A stretch of 64,000 nucleotides of DNA, taken from positions 221,502-285,501 of the forward strand of contig LBMP01000006.1 in NCBI GenBank assembly GCA_001184205.1, written 5' to 3'. The notes under the pieces were generated by a model. It was not told the DNA's origin and ran no database searches. It was given only the letters and a program-made list of their open reading frames with translations. The number at the start of each line of letters is the position of its first letter. Position 1 is the first letter of the stretch. The translations under genes were made by a program, and so were the position numbers. The DNA comes from Desulfocarbo indianensis (GTDB taxonomy: Bacteria; Desulfobacterota; Desulfarculia; Desulfarculales; Desulfarculaceae). Positions 45,588 to 53,715 of the stretch are shown in pieces.

Positions 45588-46959
45588 TGAGTTGAGACTC
45601 CGGAGCTATGATCCGATCCAGTTCAAGCAACACGATCAGGGAATCGTCCCGGCGACAGAGGCCCCGCAGGTATTCGCGATGCACCACGCCGCTGAAATCG
45701 GGCGGGTCCTGAATATCGGATTCCTTGAACTCGATCACGTCGCTAACCGAATCCACCACCGCGCCCATGTATTTATCGTTGACGTTGAGGACCACCACCA
45801 CCGGCTCCGTCTCGGTTTCGGTGGGCAGGCCCAGACGCAGACGCATGTCCATCACCGGCACCACCATGCCCCGCAGGTTCATGACCCCCAATACGAAATG
45901 GGGCGAACGCGGCAGCTTGGTCAGATGGGGCACCGCCATGATTTCCTGCACGGAAAGGATGTCCACCCCGTAGTTTTCCGCCTCCAGGGTGAAGGTGAGG
46001 TACTCGCCGGCGCGGCGCGGCGGTTCCGGTTCGGCGGGGGGGGGCGGCACGAGCGCCGGCGGCGGCGCCTGGGGAGCCTCGGCGATCTCCGGCTTGGGGC
46101 TTGGGGCCGGAGCCGCCGGGGGAGGCGGGCTTGCCGGCTCCGCGGCCACGGGGGCGGGAGCCGGTTCCGGCGTCGGCGGGGCCTCGGGCTCCTGCTCGTC
46201 GCACAGGCCGAAATCATCGGCGGAGAGCAGGCGGAATTCGCCTTCGTCCAGGCGCAGGGCGGCTTCCAGGAGATCGTTTTCCAGCACCGTGGAATACAGG
46301 ATGTCGAAGGATACCTGCACCTCGTGATCGCTTGCCAGGTCCTCGGGCGGGAGGTTGATCTTGGAATCAAGAATCTCGCCCATGGAGAGCATTTCATTGA
46401 CCAACTGGATGGGCGTCAGGCCGCGCTCCTCTATGCGCGGCAGGTCCAGGTGCATGAAATAGACGTTGCCCTGGCTGAGTTTGTTTTTCAGCGAGTATTC
46501 GTTGATGTCGAAGTTGGGAATGCCGCAGGGCGAGGCCGCCGTGTCCACCTTGCGGAAGCCTTCCTTCAGGGCGGGGTCCACCTCGGCGTTGAGCGCTGCC
46601 TCCAGGGCGCGCATGGGGCCCTCGATGTCGATGCTTTCGTGCTCCTCCACCCGCTCGAACAAGCTGGTGAGCACGTCCAGCGATTGTAAAAGCGCATCCG
46701 TGATGGGCTGGCTGGGAGCCAGGTCCTTGTTGCGGATGAGGTTCAGCAGGTCCTCCATCTTGTGGGCCAAGCGTTCGATTTTGGTGAGTCCCACGAATCC
46801 CGCGCCGCCCTTGATGCTGTGGATGGCGCGGAAAACCGTGTGGATGGCCTCCTCCTCCACCTCGCCGCTTTCCATCTGCAAGAGCCCTCCCTCCACGGTC
46901 TGCAGGAGGTCGGTGGACTCCGTTATGTATTCGGGAATGATATCGTCAAACTCGCCCAT
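45577..46959 (-). CDS. Hpt-CheW hybrid chemosensory protein lacking a kinase domain
   Basis: 460 residues. The N-terminal 110 residues are an Hpt domain with phosphorylatable His47 in FRAIHSIKGGAGFVGLTKIE. A middle domain (about 150-255) resembles the CheA P2-like or adaptor region: FDINEYSLKNKLSQGNVYFM and IEERGLTPIQLVNEM. A Pro/Ala-rich linker (about 256-310) leads to a complete CheW domain (LTFTLEAENYGVDILSVQEI, VLGVMNLRGMVVPVMDMRLR). The dimerisation and ATPase domains of CheA are missing. It may act as a coupling protein that also relays or sinks phosphate from CheA. GGAGG precedes the ATG. It lies between cheA and cheR. Confidence 0.9.
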   Translation of the reverse strand: MGEFDDIIPEYITESTDLLQTVEGGLLQMESGEVEEEAIHTVFRAIHSIKGGAGFVGLTKIERLAHKMEDLLNLIRNKDLAPSQPITDALLQSLDVLTSLFERVEEHESIDIEGPMRALEAALNAEVDPALKEGFRKVDTAASPCGIPNFDINEYSLKNKLSQGNVYFMHLDLPRIEERGLTPIQLVNEMLSMGEILDSKINLPPEDLASDHEVQVSFDILYSTVLENDLLEAALRLDEGEFRLLSADDFGLCDEQEPEAPPTPEPAPAPVAAEPASPPPPAAPAPSPKPEIAEAPQAPPPALVPPPPAEPEPPRRAGEYLTFTLEAENYGVDILSVQEIMAVPHLTKLPRSPHFVLGVMNLRGMVVPVMDMRLRLGLPTETETEPVVVVLNVNDKYMGAVVDSVSDVIEFKESDIQDPPDFSGVVHREYLRGLCRRDDSLIVLLELDRIIAPESQLNAI

Positions 46960-47168
46960 GGTTGCCTCCGGCTCCGCCCGGGGAGGCGTAGCCCTAGCTA
47001 GTGGCGCCGATGCGTGTGCGCTGTTTGGCCATGGAGCTTGGCAGCGTCTCCCCTGGCGCTTGGGCCCGCGCCCGAGAAGATTTCGCCAAGCCGCCTAGCT
47101 ATCCCCGCGTGTCCGCCGGCCGAGCGGCGGCGCGCTGGCCGCGCCGTGGGGCGGTCCTTTTTCGCGGC

Positions 47169-49250
47169 CTAACCGAAAGCCAGCTTTTCCAGGCCATGTA
47201 TGTCCAGGATCAAGCTCACCGTGCCATCGCCCAAGATGGTGGCGCCGGCGATGCCTTCCACTTTTTGATAATTCTGCTCCAGGCTCTTGATCACCGCCTG
47301 CTGTTCTCCCAGGATGTCGTCAACCAAAACGCCGAAGCGTTTGGATACGCTCTCGATGATAACCACCAGCGCCTGGGTGGGGTCGGTGCGTTCGGTGGGC
47401 AGGTCGAACACTTCATAAAGTCTCACCAGGGGCAGATACTCGCCCCGCACGGTTATCAATTCGCCCCTGCCTTCCACGCGTTTCACGTCTTGGGCCAGGG
47501 GGCGTATGGATTCCAGGATGGACAGGAGCGGCAAGGTCAATATCTCGCCGCCCACCCGCACGGTCATGCCGTCGATGATGGCCAGGGTCAGGGGCAGCTT
47601 TATGCGAAAGGTGCTGCCGGCGCCCAGGGCGCTCTCCACGTCCACCGAGCCCCGTAAGGCCTCTATGTTTTGGCGCACCACGTCCAGCCCCACCCCGCGG
47701 CCGGAGACCTCGGTCACTTTGGCGGCGGTGGAAAAGCCGGGCTGGAACATGAACCCGTAGACGTCCTTGTCGGAGTAGGTGACGCCCGGCGTGGCCAGCC
47801 CGCGTTCCTGGGCCTTGTTCAGCACCCTGTTGCGGTCGATGCCGCGGCCGTCGTCGGCCACCTCGATGATGATCTTGCCCTCTTGCTGATAGGCGCGCAG
47901 CCAAATGGTGCCGGTGTCTTCCTTGCCCGCGGCCAGGCGCTCCTGGGGAGGCTCCAGGCCGTGATCCGCGCTGTTGCGGATAAGGTGCTTCAGGGGGTCG
48001 GCTATCTGCTCGATGACGTTCTTGTCCAGCTCGGTTTCGCTGCCGCTCATCTCCAGGTGGATCTTCTTGCCCAATTCCGAAGCCAGGTCGCGCACCACCC
48101 GCTGGAAGCGGTTGAAGGTGCCTTCCACCGGGATCATGCGCACCCGCATGACTTGCTCCTGCAGATCGCGGGAGATGTGGTCCAGGGCCTCCACCGCAGA
48201 CGACAGCTCGGTGTGGTCGGTCTCGCCGCCGGCGACGTCCGCCAGTTGGTTCACCCGGGCCACGCCGATGACCAACTCGCCCACCAGGTTGACCAGCTTG
48301 TCCAGTTTTTCGGTGTCCACCCGGATGGTGGGGGAGGGGGCGAAGGCCTGCGCCGGCGCCGGGGCCTTGGCCGGGGCGGCGGGGACGGGCGCGGGGGCCG
48401 CGGCTTTACCAGGGGGAGACGGCGCCGGGGCCTTGGCCGCCACCGCCTGGGGGGGGCGCTCCGGCGCGGGGGCCGGCGGAGCGGTCTCGGCGCTGGCCAC
48501 GGGCGCCGGCTCGGGTGCGGGCTCCGGGCTGGGCCCCTGGCCGGGGGCGTCGTCGGCCGCGATGGTTATCTCGTTGTCGTCCTTTACGAAAATAAAGACA
48601 TTGTCGAGAGTGCTCAGGGATTGCTGGCTCAGGAGCCAGACTTCCCACCAAAAATAAAGATTGTCAGGCACCAGTTTTTCAAAGCGGGGCAAATCCTCGA
48701 CGTGGCAGACCACGCGCTCGATGGTGCCCAGCTCGGCCAGTTCCATGAGAAGTTGCAGGGGGTCGGTGCCGGTGGTGAAGATATCCGGCATGAAACGCAT
48801 GGTTATCCGGTAGCGGGAATCCTTCCTGGGCGCCGCGTTGGCCTTGGCCGCAACGCGCGCCTGGCCGGGGGACGGCGATTCCTCTCCCAGACGGGCGCTC
48901 AGGGCGCTCATGATTTCGGCGGGCGGCGCCGGGCTTTCATTGGCCATATAGCCGTTGACCAACACCTTGAGCGCGTCCACGCCGCTTAGGAGCAAGCCCA
49001 CCGTTTCCGCGTCGGGTTTGGTGCGGCCCTGGCGCATCTCATCCAGAAGGCCTTCCATGAGGTGGGTCAGATTCACCACCGAATCGAATCCGACGATGCC
49101 GGCGTTGCCTTTCATGGTGTGGGCGGCCCGGAACACCGAATTGATCTCTTCGGGGTCTTGGCTGTTTTCCAGGACCAGGAGACCACGTTCCAAGGTGTCT
49201 ATTATTTCGTGAGACTCCTCGGCAAAGATCGCCAGCAGTTTGTCTTCCAT
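47169..49250 (-). CDS. cheA: Chemotaxis histidine kinase
   Basis: 693 residues. The Hpt domain has His44 in VFRAAHTMKGNAGIVGFDSV. A P2-like region (about 150-240) and a Pro/Ala-rich linker precede the dimerisation helices (TIRVDTEKLDKLVNLVGELV). The ATPase domain shows KHLIRNSADHGLEPPQER, EVADDGRGIDRNRVLNKAQE and SGRGVGLDVVRQNIEAL. The C-terminal CheW-like domain includes LPLLSILESIRPLAQDV. It phosphorylates CheY and CheB on signals from receptors. Receptors (MCPs) are not in the window. The cheY stop is nine bases upstream. Confidence 0.97.
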   Translation of the reverse strand: MEDKLLAIFAEESHEIIDTLERGLLVLENSQDPEEINSVFRAAHTMKGNAGIVGFDSVVNLTHLMEGLLDEMRQGRTKPDAETVGLLLSGVDALKVLVNGYMANESPAPPAEIMSALSARLGEESPSPGQARVAAKANAAPRKDSRYRITMRFMPDIFTTGTDPLQLLMELAELGTIERVVCHVEDLPRFEKLVPDNLYFWWEVWLLSQQSLSTLDNVFIFVKDDNEITIAADDAPGQGPSPEPAPEPAPVASAETAPPAPAPERPPQAVAAKAPAPSPPGKAAAPAPVPAAPAKAPAPAQAFAPSPTIRVDTEKLDKLVNLVGELVIGVARVNQLADVAGGETDHTELSSAVEALDHISRDLQEQVMRVRMIPVEGTFNRFQRVVRDLASELGKKIHLEMSGSETELDKNVIEQIADPLKHLIRNSADHGLEPPQERLAAGKEDTGTIWLRAYQQEGKIIIEVADDGRGIDRNRVLNKAQERGLATPGVTYSDKDVYGFMFQPGFSTAAKVTEVSGRGVGLDVVRQNIEALRGSVDVESALGAGSTFRIKLPLTLAIIDGMTVRVGGEILTLPLLSILESIRPLAQDVKRVEGRGELITVRGEYLPLVRLYEVFDLPTERTDPTQALVVIIESVSKRFGVLVDDILGEQQAVIKSLEQNYQKVEGIAGATILGDGTVSLILDIHGLEKLAFG

Positions 49251-49259
49251 GGTCGCCCG

Positions 49260-49646
49260 TCAGGAAAGGGTTCGCGTGAATTTACGGACTACGGCCAGCA
49301 AGGTTTCCGGCTTGAAGGGCTTGACCAGCCATCCGGAAGCTCCGGCCTTCTTGCCTTCCATCTTCTTGCTGTCCTCCCGTTCGGTGGTAAGCACCAATAT
49401 GGGCAGGTATCGGTAAGGGGTTTTTTTGACTTCCTTGATGAAAGTGATGCCGTCCATGATGGGCATGTTGATGTCGCTGATGATCATGACCGGAAGCTTG
49501 TTCTGCTTCTCCAGGTTCTGGAGTTGGCCCAGGCCTTCCTGACCATCGCGAGCATGGACCACCTCGTAACCGGCCGGGTCAAGCGTCATCTCAACCGACA
49601 TGCGCAATGTGGCTGAATCGTCCACCACCAAAATGACCTTGCTCAT
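49260..49646 (-). CDS. cheY: Chemotaxis response regulator
   Basis: 128 residues, a lone receiver: VILVVDDSATLRMSVEMTLD, acceptor Asp58 in MIISDINMPIMDG, Thr in ILVLTTERED, Lys in GWLVKPFKPETLL. It is the expected output of CheA to the flagellar switch or other targets. GGGAG precedes the ATG at 49646. It lies just upstream of cheA and downstream of two STAS genes. Confidence 0.94.
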   Translation of the reverse strand: MSKVILVVDDSATLRMSVEMTLDPAGYEVVHARDGQEGLGQLQNLEKQNKLPVMIISDINMPIMDGITFIKEVKKTPYRYLPILVLTTEREDSKKMEGKKAGASGWLVKPFKPETLLAVVRKFTRTLS

Positions 49647-49674
49647 GCCTGCTCCCAATATGCCAATGGTTTTC

Positions 49675-49968
49675 TCAGCCCAGGTAATGAGCGAAATGTT
49701 CTCGCAGGCCCGATAACTCCAAGGCTTTCAAGAACGCCGGCGGCGCCTCCTTGAGCCTGGCGGGGGCGGCCTCGTCTCGGCTGCGCAAAAACGATAATAA
49801 TACCTGCAGACCGGCTATGTCCGCCGCCGTGATTCGCGATAAATCGATATGCAAGGCCTGGTCCAAGGAATAGACTTGTTCCAGGCAATCCATGAGTGAA
49901 TCCAGGAAGGCGACCTGCAAATCGCCGTCCAGGTTCAGTTGGCCGTTATCGTGCGTGCAGATGAGCAT
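49675..49968 (-). CDS. STAS domain protein lacking the canonical phospho-serine motif
   Basis: 97 residues of a STAS/MlaB-like fold: LDGDLQVAFLDSLMDCLEQV at the N-terminus and HIDLSRITAADIAGLQVLLS where anti-anti-sigma proteins have D-S-[ST]-G or G-S-x-G. Here the site reads ADIAG, so the usual phospho-acceptor Ser is replaced. It may act as a constitutively unphosphorylated partner or a structural adaptor. It lies 16 bases after the other STAS gene and 28 bases before the cheY start. Confidence 0.8.
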   Translation of the reverse strand: MLICTHDNGQLNLDGDLQVAFLDSLMDCLEQVYSLDQALHIDLSRITAADIAGLQVLLSFLRSRDEAAPARLKEAPPAFLKALELSGLREHFAHYLG

Positions 49969-49984
49969 GATATCGGGAGTCTGC

Positions 49985-50296
49985 TTAACTGGCGGGCGAA
50001 ATGTTGAATATCTTGTCCAGCTTGACCACCTTGAACATGGTGAAGATATCCTTGCTCATGTTCACGATGGTGATCTTGCCGCCTTGGGCGGCCAGGTTCT
50101 TGTAGAAAAGGAGCAGTTTGCCGATGCCGGCGCTGCCGATAAAAGTGACGCCGCTGAAATCGAAAACCACTTCCTTTATGGCCGAAACGTCCAGCTCCAG
50201 GAAACGGCGCTTTAAATCTTCGGCTCCCCTTTCATCGATGCTGCCGACCACCTCGATATCCACTTGTCCATCGTGAGGCGTAATGGTCAACTCCAT
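49985..50296 (-). CDS. STAS domain anti-sigma factor antagonist (RsbV/SpoIIAA-like)
   Basis: 103 residues. The fold runs from IEVVGSIDERGAEDLKRRFL to VVFDFSGVTFIGSAGIGKLL, with Ser55 in GSAG as the probable phospho-acceptor. In partner switching, such a protein is phosphorylated by an RsbW-like kinase and dephosphorylated by an RsbU-like phosphatase; both types are encoded about 8 kb downstream in the same cluster. GGAGGAAG precedes the ATG. A promoter is visible 110 bases upstream, so it is likely the first gene of the chemosensory transcript. Confidence 0.9.
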   Translation of the reverse strand: MELTITPHDGQVDIEVVGSIDERGAEDLKRRFLELDVSAIKEVVFDFSGVTFIGSAGIGKLLLFYKNLAAQGGKITIVNMSKDIFTMFKVVKLDKIFNISPAS

Positions 50297-50404
50297 TTTG
50301 GCTTCCTCCGCTCCTGCATGAAATAACCCCTGGCATGGGGTTCATGGGGTACACAAATTTTGCGCGAGCCCGAAAAATGCTCCCAAGCTCACCCCTATCC
50401 TTAA

Positions 50405-50433
50405 ACTATAATGATTACTCCCCGGCTTGGCAA
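50405..50433 (-). promoter_or_regulatory. Sigma-70 type promoter of the STAS-cheY-cheA operon
   Basis: On the minus strand TTGCCA (50433-50428) and TATAGT (50410-50405) are separated by exactly 17 bases, about 109 bases upstream of the STAS start. It lies in the 178-base gap after the PilZ gene. Confidence 0.7.
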
Positions 50434-50474
50434 ATACTTAGAATACCGGGCCGTTATTTAAGGAGCGCGCCGGA

Positions 50475-50897
50475 TTAATCGTCCGGCGGCTGCTCCTTGC
50501 TTTTTTTCTGTCGCTGTTTTTCCAAATCTTCTTTTTGGCGCCTCAGAACATACTGGTGCACTCTTTCCCGGTCCTCGTCCTTGATCTTTTTAAACTGGCA
50601 AGCGATCATTCCCCTTTGGGGCAGGGCGTTGAGAATAGTTAACACGATGGGAATGGGTTGTCCCTTGGTCGGTATTATCAGCAGGCCGGCCAGCGAATCG
50701 CCGGGTGCGAATCCGGCCCCCTCGAACGCCAACCCGCCGGCGCTCACATCCAAAATGGCGTAGCGTTTACCCTGGGTCTGCAAGAACAAGGGCTCTCCGG
50801 CCTTGGGCGCCACCCTGTAATAGGATCTTTGATCCTCCTCATACTCCAGGGTAAAGGGCAGGTCTGCCTTTTTATCTTTCTTTCTTTTCCAGAACAA
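50475..50897 (-). CDS. PilZ domain protein
   Basis: 140 residues. The c-di-GMP binding motifs are present: RSYYR (RxxxR) and, further on, ILDVSAGGLAFEG (DxSxxG). The N-terminus and the C-terminal tail are highly charged (LFWKRKKDKKADLP; RRQKEDLEKQRQKKSKEQ). It likely binds c-di-GMP and tunes motility through the stator genes with which it is coupled. I chose TTG at 50897: AGGAGG lies 7 bases upstream and inside the motB end, so the two genes overlap by 26 bases. Confidence 0.85.
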   Translation of the reverse strand: MFWKRKKDKKADLPFTLEYEEDQRSYYRVAPKAGEPLFLQTQGKRYAILDVSAGGLAFEGAGFAPGDSLAGLLIIPTKGQPIPIVLTILNALPQRGMIACQFKKIKDEDRERVHQYVLRRQKEDLEKQRQKKSKEQPPDD

Positions 50898-51591
50898 ACT
50901 CCACCCTCCTGTTTTTTGCCATGTTCTCCAGGCTGCTGTTGGGAACGATGGGATCGGTATCCGCATAGCCGGTGGCGGTCATGCGCCGGGGATTGACTCC
51001 CTGTTCCACAAGATAGCGAAGCACCGCCGTGGCCCGCAGAGCGCTCAGCTCCCAGTTGCTATCGAATTTGGGAGTGCTGATGGGACGGGGGTCGGTGTGG
51101 CCTCCCACGTCCAGGCGGTATTCTGGGTACTGCATCACCAGCTTGGCCAATTCGTCCAAGACCTTTTTGGCTTGGGGGTCGAAGAGGGAAGAGGCCGAGG
51201 GGAACAACACCTGCCCCTTGACCCTGACGATCACCTTGTTGCCTTGCTGGACCACCTGCACGGAATCCTGCAGGTCCTTCTTGTTTATGGCCTCCCTGAT
51301 GTCTTCCAAAAGCGGCTCGTTCTCCGAGCCGGTGGGCGTGGAGAGGCTTCGCTCACGCACGTCATGGGTGTCTATGCGGCCCACCCGGCCTCCCGGCGCC
51401 ACGCCGGCGCCCAGGGTGTATTGAATGGAATACATGATTTTTTCAAAGCGCTCGGTATCCACCGAGCTGATGGCCACCAGCATGACGAAGAAGGTGAGCA
51501 GGAGCGTGACCATGTCCGCATAGGTCACTATCCATTCGCCCGGGCCGTCATCCTCGGGCTGCGATGTATAATTGCGGTTGTCTTCAGCCAC
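50872..51591 (-). CDS. motB: Flagellar motor stator protein MotB
   Basis: 239 residues. One transmembrane segment follows the short N-terminus: EWIVTYADMVTLLLTFFVML, with the proton- or sodium-binding Asp in TYADM. The OmpA-like peptidoglycan-binding domain includes YRLDVGGHTDPRPISTPKFD, NWELSALRATAVLRYLVEQG and MTATGYADTDPI. It anchors the stator to the cell wall. The motA stop is four bases upstream, and the PilZ gene starts within its 3' end. Confidence 0.95.
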   Translation of the reverse strand: MAEDNRNYTSQPEDDGPGEWIVTYADMVTLLLTFFVMLVAISSVDTERFEKIMYSIQYTLGAGVAPGGRVGRIDTHDVRERSLSTPTGSENEPLLEDIREAINKKDLQDSVQVVQQGNKVIVRVKGQVLFPSASSLFDPQAKKVLDELAKLVMQYPEYRLDVGGHTDPRPISTPKFDSNWELSALRATAVLRYLVEQGVNPRRMTATGYADTDPIVPNSSLENMAKNRRVEFVLEKKER

Positions 51592-51595
51592 TTTC

Positions 51596-52381
51596 CTAGC
51601 CCCCTTGTTCCTTCTTCAGCTTTTCGGGCTGGTAGCCTTCCCTGACCTTGGGCGGAATGAAAGAGCTGAGCTGCTCGTAAATGAGCATGGGGTTGTTGTT
51701 TTCCAGGATACTGAGCGCGCCCTCGAAAATGATTTCCAGATTGATTATCTCCAGGGAGGTGCGGCTTCTCAGCTTGCCGGCCACGGGCAGGAAAAACAGC
51801 GAGGCCATGAAGGAGCCGTAGAAGGTGGTGATGAGGGCCACGGCCATGGCCGGGCCGATGGTCTTGGGATCGTCGAGGGTGCCCAGCATTTGCACCAGGC
51901 CGATCAGGGTGCCCAACATGCCGAAGGCCGGCGCGTAGGTGCCCATCTTCTTGAAAACGTCCTGGGCCACCCCGTGGCGCTGGCGCATGGCTTCTATTTC
52001 GATGCGCAGGGTCTGGCGGATCAATTCCTCGGGCGCGCCGTCGGCGATCAGGTTGAGGGCTTTTTTGAACACCGCGTTGTCGGTGCGCACCTTGCTCAGG
52101 GCCACCAGGCCCTGGCGGCGCGAGAGGTTGGCCACGCTGATGATCAGACGCACCACCTCGTTGGGGTCCACCTTCTTTTGGGCGAAGACCTGCTTGGCCG
52201 CCTGAAACGCATGGAACACCTCGTTCAAGGGAAAGGTGATCAGGGTGGCGGCCAGGGTGCCGCCGGCCACGATCATCACGCTGGGGATGCTGATGAAAGT
52301 CTGTACGTTTCCGCCGCTGACGATCGCGCCGAAAATGAGGGCCAGGCCGGAGAAGATTCCCAGTATGGTTGCAATATCCAT
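51596..52381 (-). CDS. motA: Flagellar motor stator protein MotA
   Basis: 261 residues with four membrane segments: ILGIFSGLALIFGAIVSGG, PSVMIVAGGTLAATLITFP, and two near residues 150-200 (APAFGMLGTLIGLVQMLGTL, AVALITTFYGSFMASLFFLP). The cytosolic loop contains NLSRRQGLVALSKV and IEAMRQRHGVAQDVFKKMG, which contact the rotor. With MotB it forms the ion-driven stator. It lies 7 bases downstream of the ChaN-PDZ gene and 4 bases upstream of motB. Confidence 0.95.
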   Translation of the reverse strand: MDIATILGIFSGLALIFGAIVSGGNVQTFISIPSVMIVAGGTLAATLITFPLNEVFHAFQAAKQVFAQKKVDPNEVVRLIISVANLSRRQGLVALSKVRTDNAVFKKALNLIADGAPEELIRQTLRIEIEAMRQRHGVAQDVFKKMGTYAPAFGMLGTLIGLVQMLGTLDDPKTIGPAMAVALITTFYGSFMASLFFLPVAGKLRSRTSLEIINLEIIFEGALSILENNNPMLIYEQLSSFIPPKVREGYQPEKLKKEQGG

Positions 52382-52388
52382 GCGTAAC

Positions 52389-53609
52389 TCACTCCCGCGG
52401 GCGCTTTAAGCTGGCTGGCTTTGCTTTGGGCAAGGTTATGGTCAGCGCCAAGTCCTTGCCTCCTCTCAGCACCTGATAGGTATGGGGCTCATAGGGCGCG
52501 GCCTTGATGGCGTCATGAATGTCCTTGGGCGTTTGCAAGGGCTTTCCGTCAACCGCCCGTATGATATCACCTTTTCGCAGGCCGGCCTTGAACGCTTCGC
52601 CTTGGGGCCATACCCCCTCCACCAATAAGCCTTCCCGCGCCCCGCGGACCATGATGCCCAGGCGGGGCGGGCGCGGCGGGGCGGGTTCGGTGACCATGAT
52701 GTAATCGGCCGGCCCCTCAGCCTCTGGGAGCTCTTGCCGCGCCATTTCCATTTTATCCGAAGAAACCGGTAAAAATGTAATTAGTTTTACCCCCGGCAAA
52801 CGGCGCTCCAAACGGGGCGGCAGGCCCCGGCCATGAGCCAAATGGGCCGAACCGACCAGAACCACGGCTTTTTTGCCGCCGTCCGGCCATGGATAAAGAT
52901 CGGCGGCCAAATGGTGGGCCATGGTCTCGTCCCTGGCTATCTGGGCGGCCATGAAATTGGACTGGGCCTCCTTGCCCTCCACGCCGTGTCCCTGGAACTG
53001 GCGCGCTATCATTTCAGCATAGGCTGGATCGTGCAAGTCAAGGGCAGGGGCCAGTTGGCCGCGCTCGGCGGCGCTCAAGGCCTGGAAGCCTTGCCGGGCC
53101 AGCTTGCGTACCACCTTCAGCGGCGCGTTCATGGCCACGAGCTTCAGCTTATGCTGGCGGACGTATTCCAGGATGGGGCGATACAAATCCAGGGGATAGC
53201 CCCAGCGAGCGTCCCAATCCGCCAGCCGCGCGAACTCCTCCACCGTGACCGACCCGCCGGCCAGCGCGTCGCAAGCCGCCTGGGCCTGGTGGTCGAGCCA
53301 CTCTATGCCCACCACCGGCGGCGGGCCCTGCTGGTTCATCAATTGCAGGATGCGCAACTGCGCGGCGTGGTGGCCGGGGTGGTCGTGGGTCTCGCCCACC
53401 AGGACCACCCGCGCCGGAACAAGGGCCGCGGACAGGTCTTTTTCAGATAAAGGCGCGTCCTGGCCCCAAATGAATATTTGGCCAGGCTGGGGAGGAGGGC
53501 CGGAGGCCGGGGCCCTGCCGGTCTGCGGCGCTGGCGTCTGGTGGGCGCAGCCGGCCAAAATCAAGGCCGCGGCCAGCAAGCAGGCGCCATATGCGAAAAA
53601 TCCCTTCAT
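52389..53609 (-). CDS. ChaN-family lipoprotein with C-terminal PDZ domain
   Basis: 406 residues. A lipoprotein signal ends in LILAGCAHQ (lipobox Cys20). The middle 250 residues form a ChaN/Tiki-like domain: VVLVGETHDHPGHHAAQLRI, GIEWLDHQAQAACDALAGG, VVLVGSAHLAHGRGLPPRLE, with the GETHD and GSAH metal- or haem-side motifs. The last 90 residues form a PDZ domain (RLGIMVRGAREGLLVEGVWP, AGLRKGDIIRAVDGKPLQTP). ChaN relatives bind haem or act as metalloproteases of the Tiki type. The fusion with PDZ suggests a peptide-binding or peptidase role at the envelope. It lies upstream of motA. Confidence 0.82.
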   Translation of the reverse strand: MKGFFAYGACLLAAALILAGCAHQTPAPQTGRAPASGPPPQPGQIFIWGQDAPLSEKDLSAALVPARVVLVGETHDHPGHHAAQLRILQLMNQQGPPPVVGIEWLDHQAQAACDALAGGSVTVEEFARLADWDARWGYPLDLYRPILEYVRQHKLKLVAMNAPLKVVRKLARQGFQALSAAERGQLAPALDLHDPAYAEMIARQFQGHGVEGKEAQSNFMAAQIARDETMAHHLAADLYPWPDGGKKAVVLVGSAHLAHGRGLPPRLERRLPGVKLITFLPVSSDKMEMARQELPEAEGPADYIMVTEPAPPRPPRLGIMVRGAREGLLVEGVWPQGEAFKAGLRKGDIIRAVDGKPLQTPKDIHDAIKAAPYEPHTYQVLRGGKDLALTITLPKAKPASLKRPRE

Positions 53610-53715
53610 GCCGATGCCCGTGCGAGGTTTGGTTAACAGATACTAACACATACCATGGCCGTCGCGCGACAGGCCAATGCCGGGCACTGGGGAAAACCGT
53701 GTGGAATGGATGTCG

